Below, one piece after another: positions 50,560-60,315 of a DNA stretch of 64,000 nucleotides; the first letter of the stretch is position 1; every line of letters starts with the position of its first letter. The stretch is from Micromonospora sp. U21 (lineage in GTDB: Bacteria > Actinomycetota > Actinomycetes > Mycobacteriales > Micromonosporaceae), in contig NZ_JAGPYK010000002.1 in NCBI RefSeq assembly GCF_018070045.1, positions 1 through 64,000 of the forward strand, read 5' to 3'. The position numbers and the translations under genes are program-made. The notes under the pieces are model-generated. The model made no database searches and had not been told where the DNA came from. It was given only the letters and a program-made list of their open reading frames with translations.

Positions 50560-51584
50560 GGGTGGGCCACCCGTCCGCGGGTGACCAGCCAGAGGAAGAG
50601 CGGGCCGCCCAGCACCGCGGTGACCATGCCGACCTGGAGCTCACCCGGTCGGCCCAGCACCCGGCCCAGCACGTCGGCGCCGAGCAGTAGCACCGGCGCG
50701 AGCACCGCGCAGTACGGCAGCAGCCAGCGCAGGTCGGGGCCGGTCAGGGCGCGGACCAGGTGCGGCACCAGCAGCCCGACGAAGACGATCGGACCGCAGG
50801 CGGCGGTCGCCGCGCCGCAGAGCAGGGTGACCGCGACGATCACGGCGGCCCGGATCAGCGCGGGTCGGGCGCCCAGGGCGCGCGCCGCGTCGTCGCCGAG
50901 CGCGAGGGCGTTCAGCGGGCGGGCGGCGCCGAGCGCGACCAGCAGGCCGACCAGGATGAACGGCAGCACCCGGGTGACGGTCGCGGAGTCCGCGCTGGCC
51001 AGTGAGCCGACCGTCCAGAACCGCAGCCGCTCCAGCGAGGCGGTGTCCAGCAGCATCACCGCGCTGACGTACGAGTAGAGGGTGGCGTTCAGCGCCGCGC
51101 CGGCCAGCGCGAGGCGGGCCGGGGTGGCGCCGCGCCCGCCACCCACGGCGTAGACCAGCGCGGTGACCACCGCCGCGCCGAGCAGCGCGAACCAGACGTA
51201 CCCGCCGATGGCCGTGACGCCCAGGAAGGCGGCGGCGGTGGCGACGGCCGCGGAGGCGCCGGCGTTGATGCCGAGCAGGCCGGGGTCGGCGAGCGGGTTG
51301 CGGGTGAGGGCCTGCATCACCGCGCCGGCCACCCCGAGGGCCGCGCCGGCGATCAGCCCGAGCAGGGTGCGCGGCAGGCGCATCCGGTGCACCACGGCGT
51401 ACTCGGCGGCGTCGCGGTGCAGCAACCCCGACCAGACGTCGCCGAGTGGCATGGCCTTCGCGCCGACCGCGATGCTGAGCAGCAGGACCACGCCGAGCAG
51501 CGCCACGGCGCCGATCAGGCCGGCGGCGCGGGCCGCCTGGCGACCGCGCCGCACCGGCGGTGGTCCGGGGGGTGGTGCCGCCAA
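50556..51584 (-). CDS. FecCD-family siderophore permease (first subunit)
   Basis: The protein has 342 residues from a TTG at 51584; the frame stays open upstream, and the true start could be elsewhere within about 60 bp. The FecCD features are VVHRMRLPRTLLGLIAGAALG, AVMQALTRNPLADPGLLGIN and FVGLLVPHLVRAL. It is the first gene of the transporter operon. The DmdR/IdeR iron box at 51684-51702 lies about 100 bp upstream and would shut the operon down when iron is plentiful. Confidence 0.88.
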   Translation of the reverse strand: MAAPPPGPPPVRRGRQAARAAGLIGAVALLGVVLLLSIAVGAKAMPLGDVWSGLLHRDAAEYAVVHRMRLPRTLLGLIAGAALGVAGAVMQALTRNPLADPGLLGINAGASAAVATAAAFLGVTAIGGYVWFALLGAAVVTALVYAVGGGRGATPARLALAGAALNATLYSYVSAVMLLDTASLERLRFWTVGSLASADSATVTRVLPFILVGLLVALGAARPLNALALGDDAARALGARPALIRAAVIVAVTLLCGAATAACGPIVFVGLLVPHLVRALTGPDLRWLLPYCAVLAPVLLLGADVLGRVLGRPGELQVGMVTAVLGGPLFLWLVTRGRVAHP

Positions 51585-51672
51585 ACCGACCGGAACGATT
51601 CGTGCCGGTCTGGTGACGGAGGGTGTGGCGTCCAGTGTGGGCTCCGGGGTGTGGCGACACGACGTACCGCTG

Positions 51673-51702
51673 TTGACAACGAACGAGGTTAGGCTAACCT
51701 AA
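51673..51702 (+). promoter_or_regulatory. Iron-regulated promoter: -35 box and DmdR/IdeR iron box
   Basis: TTGACA at 51673-51678 and TAACCT at 51695-51700 form a promoter with a 16-bp spacer directed at the DesE gene. Over it lies CGAGGTTAGGCTAACCTAA (51684-51702), which matches the 19-bp palindromic iron box of DmdR/IdeR repressors at all but the first two bases. Being palindromic and central, it can control both the siderophore genes on the right and the transporter on the left. Confidence 0.85.
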
Positions 51703-51752
51703 CCCCGCTGTCTTGGTCGACCCCGGCCATCCCCTGATCGAAAGACAACACC

Positions 51753-52784
51753 ATGCCCGATGCTCTGTCCGCTCGTCGCCTCTCCCGTCGCGGCCTGCTG
51801 GCCGCCGGTGGCGCCGCCACGTTGGCCACCCTGCTCGCCGGCTGCGGCAAGGACGACACCGCGAAGCCCGCTGCCAGCAACGGAAGTGGCCCGTGGTCGT
51901 TCACCGACGACCGCAACCAGAAGATCGAGGCGGCGGCTCGTCCGACCCGCGTGGTGGCCTTCACGGGGGTGGCTGCCGCCCTGATCGATTTCGGTCTCGA
52001 CAAGCAGCTCGTCGGCGTGTTCGGTGAGACCAAGCGCGCCGACGGCACGGCCGAACCGCAGGCCGGCGACCTGAACATTGAAGCCGTGGAGATCCTCGGC
52101 AACGTGTGGGGCGAGTTCAGCCTGGAGAAGTACGCGGCCCTGCGCCCCGAGCTGCTGGTCACCCACATGTACGACCCCGACGCGCTCTGGTACGTGCCGG
52201 ACGAGAGCAAGGCCAAGATCCTGCCGCTGGCGCCGAGTGTGGCGATCACCACCGCCCGGGTGCCGATGACCAAGCCGATCGAGCGGTACGCCGCGCTGGC
52301 CGAGTCTCTCGGCGCGGACCTGTCCGCGAAGAAGGTCACCGACGCGAAGGCTCGCTTCGAGGCCGGCGCCGAGGCGGTCCGCCAGGCGGTCAAGGCCAAC
52401 CCGGGGATCAAGGTCATGGCCTGCTCCGGCAGCCCCGACCTGTTCTACGTCTCCAACCCCAAGGTGAGCACCGACCTGATGTACTTCGCCGAGCTGGGCG
52501 TGGACATCGTCGTCCCCACCAAGCTCGAAGCCGGCGACTACTTCGAGGCGCTGAGCTGGGAGAACGCCGGTAAGTTCCCGGCCGACCTGATCCTGCTGGA
52601 CAACCGCAGCACCGCGTTGCAGCCCAAGGACCTCACCGCCAAGCCCACCTGGCAGCAGTTGCCGGCGGTCAAGGCCAACCAGGTGACCCCGTGGGACACG
52701 GTGCCCCGCTTCTCGTACGCCGGCTCCGCGCCGCTGCTGGAGAACCTCGCCACCGCCATCCGGAACGCGAAGAAGGTCAGCTGA
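51753..52784 (+). CDS. desE: Ferric-siderophore-binding lipoprotein (DesE-like)
   Basis: The 343-residue protein starts with an RR-containing signal (SARRLSRRGLLAAGG) and lipobox LLAGCG. The rest is a FecB/FepB-type binding protein: RPTRVVAFTGVAAALIDFGL, YAALRPELLVTHMYDPDALW, and a C-terminal VTPWDTVPRFSYAG. It is the first gene behind the iron box. In Streptomyces the equivalent DesE binds ferrioxamines at the cell surface; location here, in front of DesABCD, supports that name. Confidence 0.85.
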   Translation: MPDALSARRLSRRGLLAAGGAATLATLLAGCGKDDTAKPAASNGSGPWSFTDDRNQKIEAAARPTRVVAFTGVAAALIDFGLDKQLVGVFGETKRADGTAEPQAGDLNIEAVEILGNVWGEFSLEKYAALRPELLVTHMYDPDALWYVPDESKAKILPLAPSVAITTARVPMTKPIERYAALAESLGADLSAKKVTDAKARFEAGAEAVRQAVKANPGIKVMACSGSPDLFYVSNPKVSTDLMYFAELGVDIVVPTKLEAGDYFEALSWENAGKFPADLILLDNRSTALQPKDLTAKPTWQQLPAVKANQVTPWDTVPRFSYAGSAPLLENLATAIRNAKKVS

Positions 52785-52788
52785 CGCC

Positions 52789-53646
52789 ATGACCGCGAGC
52801 ACCGTCGAACCCGTCGCCCTGCAGTACCGCTTCTACGCCGCGCACGTCGTCCGGGCCCGCCGGGTCGGGGCCTCGCTGATCCGGGTCACCCTCGGCGGCG
52901 CGGAGCTGGTCGACTTCGCCGGTGGCGGCCGGGACCAGAGCGTGTCGCTCTTCCTGCCGCACCCGGGGCAGGACGCCCCGGTGGTCCCGGTCGAGCTGGG
53001 CGAGGACTGGTTCGGCGCCTGGCGGGCTCTCCCGCCGGACGTGCGCGCGGTGATGCGCTCGTACACCATCCGGGAGCACCGCCCGGCCGCCGTCGAGGTG
53101 GACGTCGACTTCGTCAGCCACGGCGACACCGGCCCCGCCTCGCGCTGGGCCGACCGGGCGGCCCCCGGCGACCGGGTGCTGCTGCTCGGCCCCTCGGTGG
53201 AGGACAACCGCAGCGTCTGCTTCCGTCCCCCGGACGGCACCGACCTCGTGGTGCTGGCCGCCGACGAGACCGCGCTGCCGGCCGCCGCCGGCATCCTGGC
53301 CTGGCTGCCCGCCGGCACCCGGGTCCGGGCCTGGATCGAGGTGCCGGCCGCGGCCGACATCACCGAGCTGCCCACCGCCGCGGAAGCGGAGATCCGCTGG
53401 ATCGTGCGCGGCAGCACCCCACCCGGCAGTGACCTGCTGGTCAGCGCGGTCAGCGCCGCCCGTCTGCCCACCGGCACCCCGTACGCCTGGATCGCCGGCG
53501 AGTCCGGGGCGGTGCGGGCGCTGCGCCGGCACCTGGTCGGCGAGCGGGGCATCGACCGCCGGCGGGTGACCTTCGCCGGCTACTGGCGGCGCGGGCTCTC
53601 GGAGGAGGACCTGCGCGCCGAGGCGCTGGCCGGCGCCACCGCCTGA
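52789..53646 (+). CDS. desF: Siderophore-interacting FAD reductase (ViuB/SIP family; DesF-like)
   Basis: Four bases after the binding-protein gene, this 285-residue protein has the SIP pattern: [40 protein letters not shown] (the FAD-binding R-x-Y-T and the HGD/xGPAS motif) and [17 protein letters not shown], here beginning [13 protein letters not shown] late [16 protein letters not shown] is the NAD(P)H-binding end. It should reduce the imported ferric complex to release iron. Confidence 0.85.
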   Translation: MTASTVEPVALQYRFYAAHVVRARRVGASLIRVTLGGAELVDFAGGGRDQSVSLFLPHPGQDAPVVPVELGEDWFGAWRALPPDVRAVMRSYTIREHRPAAVEVDVDFVSHGDTGPASRWADRAAPGDRVLLLGPSVEDNRSVCFRPPDGTDLVVLAADETALPAAAGILAWLPAGTRVRAWIEVPAAADITELPTAAEAEIRWIVRGSTPPGSDLLVSAVSAARLPTGTPYAWIAGESGAVRALRRHLVGERGIDRRRVTFAGYWRRGLSEEDLRAEALAGATA

Positions 53647-53673
53647 GCGGCGAACCATCCGAAGGCAGCACGG

Positions 53674-53699
53674 CCCCCGGCGCCCGACCGCGCCGGGGG
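53674..53699 (+). terminator. GC-rich hairpin between DesF and DesA genes
   Basis: CCCCCGGCGC and its exact inverse GCGCCGGGGG flank a six-base loop in the 95-bp gap after the reductase stop. It could end or weaken transcription from the iron-box promoter, and so set different levels for the uptake and biosynthetic genes. No second promoter is obvious. Confidence 0.5.
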
Positions 53700-53741
53700 A
53701 GGGTTCCGGCTGCCCATCGTCGAGAACGTGGAGGACATCCC

Positions 53742-55280
53742 GTGACCGTGCCGACGTACCCCGTCGAGACCACCGTGCCGCCACCGGCTCCCGCCGCCGC
53801 GCGGGCCCACCTGCTGCACGGCGACTCGGTCGAGCAGTACCGGCGGACACTCGCCGACGGCGTCGACCGGGTCGCCCGCCGGGTGGCCACCGTGGACCGG
53901 CCCGGCACCGGGATCACCCCGGCCGAGCTGGCCCCCGTGGTCGACCGCGTCGACCTGGACCGCCCCCTGGGCGACGCCGACGCCGCCCTGAACGAGCTGG
54001 AGGACGTCTACCTGCGCGACGCCGTCTGGTTCCACCACCCCCGCTACCTCGCCCACCTCAACTGCCCGGTGGCCATCCCGGCGCTGCTCGGCGAGGCGGT
54101 GCTCACCGCGGTGAACTCCTCCCTGGACACCTGGGACCAGAGTGCCGGGGCCACCCTCATCGAACGGCGTCTGATCGACTGGACCGCCGAGCGGATCGGC
54201 CTCGGCCCCAACGCCGACGGCGTCTTCACCAGCGGCGGCAGCCAGTCGAACCTCCAGGCGCTGCTGCTGGCCCGGGAGGAGGCGTGCCTCGCCGCGACCA
54301 CCCCGGCGGCCCGCGCCGACCTGCTGCCCCGACTGCGCGTGCTCACCTCCGCGGCCGGTCACTTCAGCGTGCAGAAGTCGGCCAAGCTGCTCGGCCTGGC
54401 CCCGGACGCGGTGATCGCGGTGCCCACCGACCCGCAGCGACGGATCCGGCCCGCCGCCGTCCGCGACGAGATCGCCCGGTGCCGGCAGGCCGGGCTGGTG
54501 GTCATGGCGGTCGTCGGCACCGCCGGCACCACCGACTTCGGCTCCATCGACCCGATCGCCGAGCTGGCCGGCGTCTGCGCGGCGGCCGGCGTCTGGCTGC
54601 ACGTGGACGCCGCGTACGGCTGTGGGCTGCTGGTCTCGCCGACCCGCCGGCACCTGCTCGACGGCATCGAGCGGGCCGACTCGGTGACCGTCGACTACCA
54701 CAAGTCGTTCTTCCAGCCGGTCAGCTCCAGCGCGCTGCTGGTCCGCGACCGGCGGGTGCTGCGGCACGCCACCTACCACGCCGACTACCTCAACCCGGCG
54801 CGGATGGTGGAGCAGCGAATCCCCAACCAGGTCGACAAGAGCCTCCAGACCACCCGCCGCTTCGACGCACTGAAGCTCTGGCTGACCCTGCGGGTGATGG
54901 GTCCGGACGCGCTCGGCGCGCTCTTCGACGAGGTGATCGACCGGGCCGCCGACGCCTGGCAACTGGTCAGCGAGGATCCCCGCTTCGAGGTGGTGACCCG
55001 CTCCGAGCTGAGCACGGTGGTCTTCCGTTACCTGCCCACCGGCCCGGGCCGGGAGCTGGCCGACGCGGCCAACCTGCACGCCCGGGAGGTGCTGGCCGCC
55101 TCCGGTGCCGCGGTGGTCGCCGGGACCCGGGTGGACGGCCGGCACTTTCTGAAGTTCACCCTGCTGAACCCGGCCACGACCGTCGACGACGTCGACCACG
55201 TGCTCGAACTGATCGCCGCCCACGCCGGCCGGTACGTGCTCGAGCACACCGCCGCCGACCTGACCTGCCACGTCGGCTGA
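53742..55280 (+). CDS. desA: PLP-dependent lysine decarboxylase (DesA)
   Basis: A GTG start gives 512 residues of the group II decarboxylase family. Seen are [18 protein letters not shown] (phosphate-binding turn), [29 protein letters not shown] with the Asp that pairs with the PLP nitrogen, and [10 protein letters not shown] with the PLP Lys at 321. It decarboxylates lysine to cadaverine, the first step to desferrioxamines. The next gene starts within the stop codon or 30 bases on. Confidence 0.92.
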   Translation: MTVPTYPVETTVPPPAPAAARAHLLHGDSVEQYRRTLADGVDRVARRVATVDRPGTGITPAELAPVVDRVDLDRPLGDADAALNELEDVYLRDAVWFHHPRYLAHLNCPVAIPALLGEAVLTAVNSSLDTWDQSAGATLIERRLIDWTAERIGLGPNADGVFTSGGSQSNLQALLLAREEACLAATTPAARADLLPRLRVLTSAAGHFSVQKSAKLLGLAPDAVIAVPTDPQRRIRPAAVRDEIARCRQAGLVVMAVVGTAGTTDFGSIDPIAELAGVCAAAGVWLHVDAAYGCGLLVSPTRRHLLDGIERADSVTVDYHKSFFQPVSSSALLVRDRRVLRHATYHADYLNPARMVEQRIPNQVDKSLQTTRRFDALKLWLTLRVMGPDALGALFDEVIDRAADAWQLVSEDPRFEVVTRSELSTVVFRYLPTGPGRELADAANLHAREVLAASGAAVVAGTRVDGRHFLKFTLLNPATTVDDVDHVLELIAAHAGRYVLEHTAADLTCHVG

Positions 55281-55309
55281 TGCTGGCGACCCCGCGCCTG
55301 GAGGGCCGG

Positions 55310-56599
55310 ATGTCCACTCACGACTTCATCGCCATCGGGCTGGGCCCGTACAACCTGGGCCTGGCCTGCCTCACCGCGCCGATCGACGAGCTGGACGGGG
55401 TGTTCCTGGAGGCCCGGCCGAGCCTGGCCTGGCACCCCGGCATGCTGCTGGAGTCGGCCCGGTTGCAGACCCCGTTCATCGCCGACCTGGTCAGCCTCGC
55501 CGACCCCACCTCGCCGTACTCCTTCCTCAACTACCTGAAGGAGATCGGCCGGCTCTACCCTTTCTACATCCGGGAGAGCTTCTACCCGCTGCGCAGCGAG
55601 TACGACGCCTACTGTCGGTGGGCGGCGGCGAAGCTGCCGAACCTGCGCTTCGGCCAGACCGTCACCGCTGTGGAGTACGACCCCGCCGACGAGCGGTACG
55701 TGGTGCGGGCCAGCACCGCCGCGGGGGAGACGGCGGAGTACCGCGCCCGGCACCTGGTGCTCGGCACCGGCACCCCGCCGCACCTGCCACCCGCCGTCGC
55801 CGGGCTGCCCGGGGACGCGGTGCACAACTCGCGCTACCTGGAGCACCGGGACGCGCTGCGCGCCAAGCGCAGCATCACCGTGGTGGGCAGCGGGCAGAGC
55901 GCCGCCGAGATCTACCACGACCTGCTCGGCGACCTCGACCGGTACGGCTACCAGCTGAACTGGGTCACCCGCTCGCCGCGGTTCTTCCCGCTCGAATACA
56001 CCAAGCTCACCCTGGAGATGACCTCGCCGGACTACGTGGACTACTTCCACGCGCTGCCCGAAGCGACCCGCTACCGGCTGGAGTCCGAGCAGAAGGGGCT
56101 GTTCAAGGGGATCAACGCCGACCTGATCAACGACATCTTCGACCTGCTCTACGCGCACAGCGTCGACGGGCCGGTGAACACCCGGCTGCTCACCAACACC
56201 GAGCTGACCAGCGCCGACCACCACGACGGGGCGTACACGCTGGGGTTGCGCCAGGTGGAGCAGGAGCGCGACTTCACCCTGCGGACCGAGGGCCTGGTGC
56301 TGGCGACCGGCTACCACTACCAGGTGCCGGAGTTCCTCACGCCGGTGCGCGACCGGATCCGCTGGGACGCGCACGGCCGGTTCGACGTGGCCCGCAACTA
56401 CAGCATCGACCACACCGGCCGGGGCATCTTCCTGCAGAACGCGGGCACCCACACGCACAGCATCACCTCACCGGACCTGGGCATGGGCGCGTACCGCAAC
56501 TCATGGATCATCCAGGAGCTGCTCGGCCGGGAGCACTACCCGATCGAGAAGAGCATCACCTTCCAGGAGTTCGGCGCGCCCGCCGGGGTGGCGTCGTGA
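55310..56599 (+). CDS. desB: Cadaverine N-monooxygenase (DesB)
   Basis: I chose the ATG at 55310 because GGAGG lies five bases before it; an ATG at 55280 overlapping the DesA stop would add ten residues. The 429-residue protein matches lysine/ornithine N-hydroxylases: [16 protein letters not shown] (FAD), [18 protein letters not shown] (NADPH) and [16 protein letters not shown]. It hydroxylates cadaverine with O2, NADPH and FAD. Its stop overlaps the DesC GTG. Confidence 0.93.
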   Translation: MSTHDFIAIGLGPYNLGLACLTAPIDELDGVFLEARPSLAWHPGMLLESARLQTPFIADLVSLADPTSPYSFLNYLKEIGRLYPFYIRESFYPLRSEYDAYCRWAAAKLPNLRFGQTVTAVEYDPADERYVVRASTAAGETAEYRARHLVLGTGTPPHLPPAVAGLPGDAVHNSRYLEHRDALRAKRSITVVGSGQSAAEIYHDLLGDLDRYGYQLNWVTRSPRFFPLEYTKLTLEMTSPDYVDYFHALPEATRYRLESEQKGLFKGINADLINDIFDLLYAHSVDGPVNTRLLTNTELTSADHHDGAYTLGLRQVEQERDFTLRTEGLVLATGYHYQVPEFLTPVRDRIRWDAHGRFDVARNYSIDHTGRGIFLQNAGTHTHSITSPDLGMGAYRNSWIIQELLGREHYPIEKSITFQEFGAPAGVAS

Positions 56600-57204
56600 C
56601 CGTCGTCTTCACCCGCGTCGACGATCGGCTCGGCGAGTTCGCGCTGCGTACCCTCGACCCGGACACCGACGCCCCGCTGCTGCACTCCTGGGTCACCCAC
56701 CCGAAGGCGGCGTTCTGGCTGATGCAGGACGCCGACCAGGACGGGGTGGCCGAGGAGTACCGGCGGATCGACGCCCACCCGCACCACGACGCGTATCTGG
56801 GCCTGCGCGACGGGCGACCCGCCTTCCTGGCCGAACGCTACGACCCGGCCCACGTCGAGCTGGTCGGCCTGTACGACGCTCAGCCCGGCGACGTGGGCAT
56901 GCACTTCCTGTGCGCACCCACCGACGCCCCGGTGCACGGGTTCACCCGAGCGGTCATCACCACCGTCATGGCCTGGCTCTTCGCCGACCCGGCGACCCGC
57001 CGGGTCGTGGTCGAGCCGGACGTGCGCAACACCGCCGTGCACGCGCTGAACGCCGCCGTCGGCTTCGAGGTCGTCGGCGCCGTCGCCAAGCCCGAGAAGG
57101 AGGCGCTGCTCAGCGTCTGCACCCGGGCCCAGTTCCGCGCCGCCATCGACCGCGCCGCCGCCGACCGTGGCGCCGCCACCCGAACCGAAGGAGCCCCGGC
57201 GTGA
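56596..57204 (+). CDS. desC: N-hydroxycadaverine acyltransferase (DesC)
   Basis: The 202-residue GNAT of the siderophore type starts at a GTG overlapping the DesB stop. Core motifs are [32 protein letters not shown] and [21 protein letters not shown]. It transfers succinyl, acetyl or longer acyl groups from CoA to N-hydroxycadaverine, and enzyme tolerance decides which desferrioxamine is made. A paralogue lies at 46064-46636. Its own stop overlaps the DesD GTG. Confidence 0.92.
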   Translation: MTVVFTRVDDRLGEFALRTLDPDTDAPLLHSWVTHPKAAFWLMQDADQDGVAEEYRRIDAHPHHDAYLGLRDGRPAFLAERYDPAHVELVGLYDAQPGDVGMHFLCAPTDAPVHGFTRAVITTVMAWLFADPATRRVVVEPDVRNTAVHALNAAVGFEVVGAVAKPEKEALLSVCTRAQFRAAIDRAAADRGAATRTEGAPA

Positions 57205-59048
57205 CCGCCACCGTCGTCCCCACCCAGCCTTCCTCCGCTGCCGCGTCCGCCCCCGTCGATCCGGTCGGGCACCTCACCCCGCAGCTCTGGGCACGGGCCA
57301 ACCGGCTGCTGGTCCGCAAGGCGCTCGCCGAGTTCACCCACGAACGGCTGATCACTCCGGAGCCCGTGCCGGTCACCGGCGACGACCGACAGTGGTACGA
57401 GGTGCGCAGCGACGACGACTCGGTCACCTACCGGTTCGCCGCGCGGGTGCTCGCGTTGGCGCACTGGCAGATCGACGCGGACAGCATCACCCGGCACCGC
57501 GACGGCACGCCGGTCCCGCCCGACGCGGTGGACCTGATCGTCGAGCTGCGCGACTCCCTCGGGCTCTCCGCACGGGTGCTACCGGTGTACCTGGAGGAGA
57601 TCACCTCCACGCTGGCCGGCACCGCGTACAAGCTGGCCCGGCCCGCCCCGAGCGCCGCCGAGCTGGCCGAGGCAGACTTCCAGACCATCGAGACGTCGAT
57701 GACCGAGGGCCACCCCTGCTTCGTGGCCAACAACGGCCGGCTCGGCTTCGGCGTCGACGAGTACCACCGGTACGCCCCGGAGGCCGCCGCCCCGGTCCGG
57801 CTGGAGTGGCTGGCCGCGCACCGGGACCACTCGACGTTCAGCAGCGCCGCCGACCTCGACTACGACACCCTGATCGAGGGCGAGCTGGACCCGGACACCC
57901 GGGCCCGGTTCGCGGCCACGATGGCCGGCCTCGAGCTGGACCTCGCCGACTACCACCTGATCCCGGCGCACCCGTGGCAGTGGTGGAACAAGCTGGCGGT
58001 CACCTTCGCCGGCGAGCTGGCCGAGCGCCGGCTGGTGCACCTGGGCCCCGGGTCCGACGAGCACCTCGCCCAGCAGTCCATCCGCACATTCTTCAACGTC
58101 ACCGAGCCGGGCCGACACTACGTCAAGACCGCGCTCTCGGTGCTGAACATGGGCTTCATGCGCGGGCTGTCGGCCGCGTACATGGCGGCCACCCCAGCCA
58201 TCAACGACTGGCTGGCCGACCTGATCGCGGGCGACGAGGTGCTGACCGGCACCGGGCTGACGATCATCCGGGAGCGGGCCGCGGTGGGCTACCGGCACCG
58301 GCAGTACGAGGCGACCACCGACCGCACCTCGCCGTACCGGAAGATGCTGGCCGCGCTGTGGCGGGAGAGCCCGGTACCCGGCCTCGCGCCGGGCCGACGA
58401 CTGACCACCATGGCCGCTCTGTTGCACGTGGACAGTGCCGGCGGTTCGCTGGCGGCGGAGCTGATCGCCCGGTCCGGGCTGGCGCCCGAGGTGTGGCTGC
58501 GCCGCTACCTGGACGCCTACCTGACCCCGCTGCTGCACAGCTTCTACGCCCACGACCTGGCCTTCATGCCGCACGGCGAGAACGTCATCCTGGTCCTCGA
58601 CGAGCGGGCCACCGTCGAACGAGTGATCTTCAAGGACATCGCCGAGGAGATCGCGGTGATGAGCACCGAGGTCGAGCTGCCGGCGGCGGTGGAGCGGATC
58701 CGGGTCGAGGTGCCCGACGACACCAAGCTGCTGAGCATCTTCACCGACGTGGTCGACTGCTTCCTGCGCCACCTCAACGCGGTGCTGGTCGAGGCCGGCG
58801 TGCTGGCCGAGGATGCCTTCTGGCGCACGGTCGCGGCCTGCGCGGCCGACTACCTGGACCGGGTGCCGCACCTGGCCGAGCGGGCCCGCCGCTACGACAT
58901 GTTCGCCCCGGAGTTCGCGCTGTCCTGTCTCAACCGCCTGCAACTGCGCGACAACCAGCAGATGATCGACCTGGCCGACCCGTCGGCCGCTCTCCAGTTC
59001 GTCGGCACGCTGACCAATCCGCTGGCCCGCTACGCGCCGGCCCGGTGA
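57201..59048 (+). CDS. desD: NIS siderophore synthetase (DesD)
   Basis: The 615-residue product is an IucA/IucC-type synthetase. It shows GHPCFVANNGRLGFG and YHLIPAHPWQWWNKL, the latter the conserved H-P-W-Q substrate/ATP region, then RTFFNVTEPGRHYVKTALS and FMPHGENVILVLDE in the C-terminal FhuF-like ferric reductase/iron region. It condenses and cyclises the hydroxy-succinyl-cadaverine units with ATP. It is the last gene of the DesABCD run. Confidence 0.94.
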   Translation: MTATVVPTQPSSAAASAPVDPVGHLTPQLWARANRLLVRKALAEFTHERLITPEPVPVTGDDRQWYEVRSDDDSVTYRFAARVLALAHWQIDADSITRHRDGTPVPPDAVDLIVELRDSLGLSARVLPVYLEEITSTLAGTAYKLARPAPSAAELAEADFQTIETSMTEGHPCFVANNGRLGFGVDEYHRYAPEAAAPVRLEWLAAHRDHSTFSSAADLDYDTLIEGELDPDTRARFAATMAGLELDLADYHLIPAHPWQWWNKLAVTFAGELAERRLVHLGPGSDEHLAQQSIRTFFNVTEPGRHYVKTALSVLNMGFMRGLSAAYMAATPAINDWLADLIAGDEVLTGTGLTIIRERAAVGYRHRQYEATTDRTSPYRKMLAALWRESPVPGLAPGRRLTTMAALLHVDSAGGSLAAELIARSGLAPEVWLRRYLDAYLTPLLHSFYAHDLAFMPHGENVILVLDERATVERVIFKDIAEEIAVMSTEVELPAAVERIRVEVPDDTKLLSIFTDVVDCFLRHLNAVLVEAGVLAEDAFWRTVAACAADYLDRVPHLAERARRYDMFAPEFALSCLNRLQLRDNQQMIDLADPSAALQFVGTLTNPLARYAPAR

Positions 59049-59177
59049 CACCGGTCGCGCTCCGGCCGGTTCGGCGAGGCTGACACGCGGTCGGGGCGCG
59101 ACCGCGCGAGACGACCACGTATGCACCCGACGCTGTGACGCATGGCCAGGGCGCTCCCCAGCGGGTGCAATGGAGAC

Positions 59178-59678
59178 ATGGGATTCCTGCGCACCGCGAG
59201 CCTGCTCGCCGCCACCGTGACCACCGGCCTGACCGCCGGGCTGTTCACCGCGTTCGCCTACGCGGTCATGCCGGGCCTGGGCCGTACCGACGACCGGACG
59301 CTGGTGCTCGCCATGCAGCGGATCAACGAGTCCATCCTCAACGGATGGTTCGCCGTCTGCTTCGGCGGCGCGCTGGTGTTCACGCTGCTGGCGGCGGTGT
59401 CGCACCTGGGCGCCGGGCACCGCGCGGTGCTGCCGTGGATCGTCGCGGCGCTGCTGCTGTACCTGGTGGTGCTCGGCGTCACGGCCGTCGTCAACGTGCC
59501 GCTCAACAACGTGCTGGCCCGAGCCGGCGACGTCGACCGGGTCGGCGACCTCGCCGCCCTGCGGGAGCGCTTCGAGGCGGCGTGGGTGCGCGGCAACCTG
59601 GTGCGGGCCGTCGCCTCGACCGGCGCGTTCGGGCTGCTCGCCTGGGCCCTGCTCGGGCTCGGCCGGCTGTCCGGTTGA
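59178..59678 (+). CDS. DUF1772 (anthrone-oxygenase-like) membrane protein
   Basis: The ATG at 59178 lies three to four bases after GGAG; the 166-residue protein has four membrane helices. It shows the DUF1772 pattern: TGLTAGLFTAFAYAVMPGL, MQRINESILNGWF and VNVPLNNVLARAGDVDRV, with WVRGNLVRAVAST in the last loop. Some relatives oxidise anthrones; most are unassigned. It stands between the siderophore locus and a MarR gene. Confidence 0.82.
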   Translation: MGFLRTASLLAATVTTGLTAGLFTAFAYAVMPGLGRTDDRTLVLAMQRINESILNGWFAVCFGGALVFTLLAAVSHLGAGHRAVLPWIVAALLLYLVVLGVTAVVNVPLNNVLARAGDVDRVGDLAALRERFEAAWVRGNLVRAVASTGAFGLLAWALLGLGRLSG

Positions 59679-59705
59679 GCGCCCGGACGCTTCAGGTGAC
59701 CGCCG

Positions 59706-60179
59706 TCACGCGGCTCGGTCGGCCGTGCCGATCCGCCGGAACGCGCGGGCCAGCTGAACGAGATCGATGTCCTCGAGGTGGTCCAGGAAGCGCCGCCGCA
59801 CGGCGGCCAGGTGGCTCGGCCAGGACTCTTCCAGCCGGGCGAAGCCGGCGGCGGTGAGAACGGCGTTCCAGCCGCGGGCGTCCTGCTCGCTGCGGACCCG
59901 CTCGACCAGGCCCTGGGTCTCCAGCCGGGTGATGGTGCGGGTCATCCCGCTGAGCGAGAGCTGACACTCCGCGGCGAGCTCGTTCATCCGCATCAGCCGG
60001 CCCGGCGCCTCGGAGAGGACGCGGAGGGCGGTGTACTCGGTCAGCGGCAGCTGACGGTCGCCGGTCATGTCGGCGTCGATGGCCCGAGGCAGGACGAACA
60101 TCAGCTGGCCCAGGGAGCGGACCAGCGCCTCCTCGTCGGGGTTGAGGGGGCGGAGGGGTTCTGTGGAATCGCCGGACAT
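59706..60179 (-). CDS. MarR-family transcriptional regulator
   Basis: The 157-residue protein has the MarR winged helix: LPLTEYTALRVLSEAPGRLMRM, ELAAECQLSLSGMTRTITRLE and the wing GLVERVRSEQDARGWNAVLT. It is divergent from the FMN-reductase gene. Two palindromic sites lie in the gap (60191-60210 and 60249-60264), the first touching its own start. It probably represses both genes until a phenolic or quinone-type ligand binds. Confidence 0.88.
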   Translation of the reverse strand: MSGDSTEPLRPLNPDEEALVRSLGQLMFVLPRAIDADMTGDRQLPLTEYTALRVLSEAPGRLMRMNELAAECQLSLSGMTRTITRLETQGLVERVRSEQDARGWNAVLTAAGFARLEESWPSHLAAVRRRFLDHLEDIDLVQLARAFRRIGTADRAA

Positions 60180-60190
60180 ACCCTCATCCT

Positions 60191-60264
60191 AGTTGCTTGA
60201 CCGAGCAACTGCTCGCCTTCACTGTGATGCTCGACATGGATCACGAATTTGCTTGACCAAGCAA
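60191..60264. promoter_or_regulatory. Two MarR-type operators
   Basis: AGTTGCT-N6-AGCAACT at 60191-60210 and TTGCTT-GACC-AAGCAA at 60249-60264 are palindromes with the same core TTGCTTGACC. They lie between the divergent MarR and FMN-reductase genes, one near each start. This is the usual layout of MarR repression. Confidence 0.75.
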
Positions 60265-60315
60265 CAAGTGGTTAGCGTTCACGTCGCCAGGCAAGGACTT
60301 CTGAAAGGCGCAACC

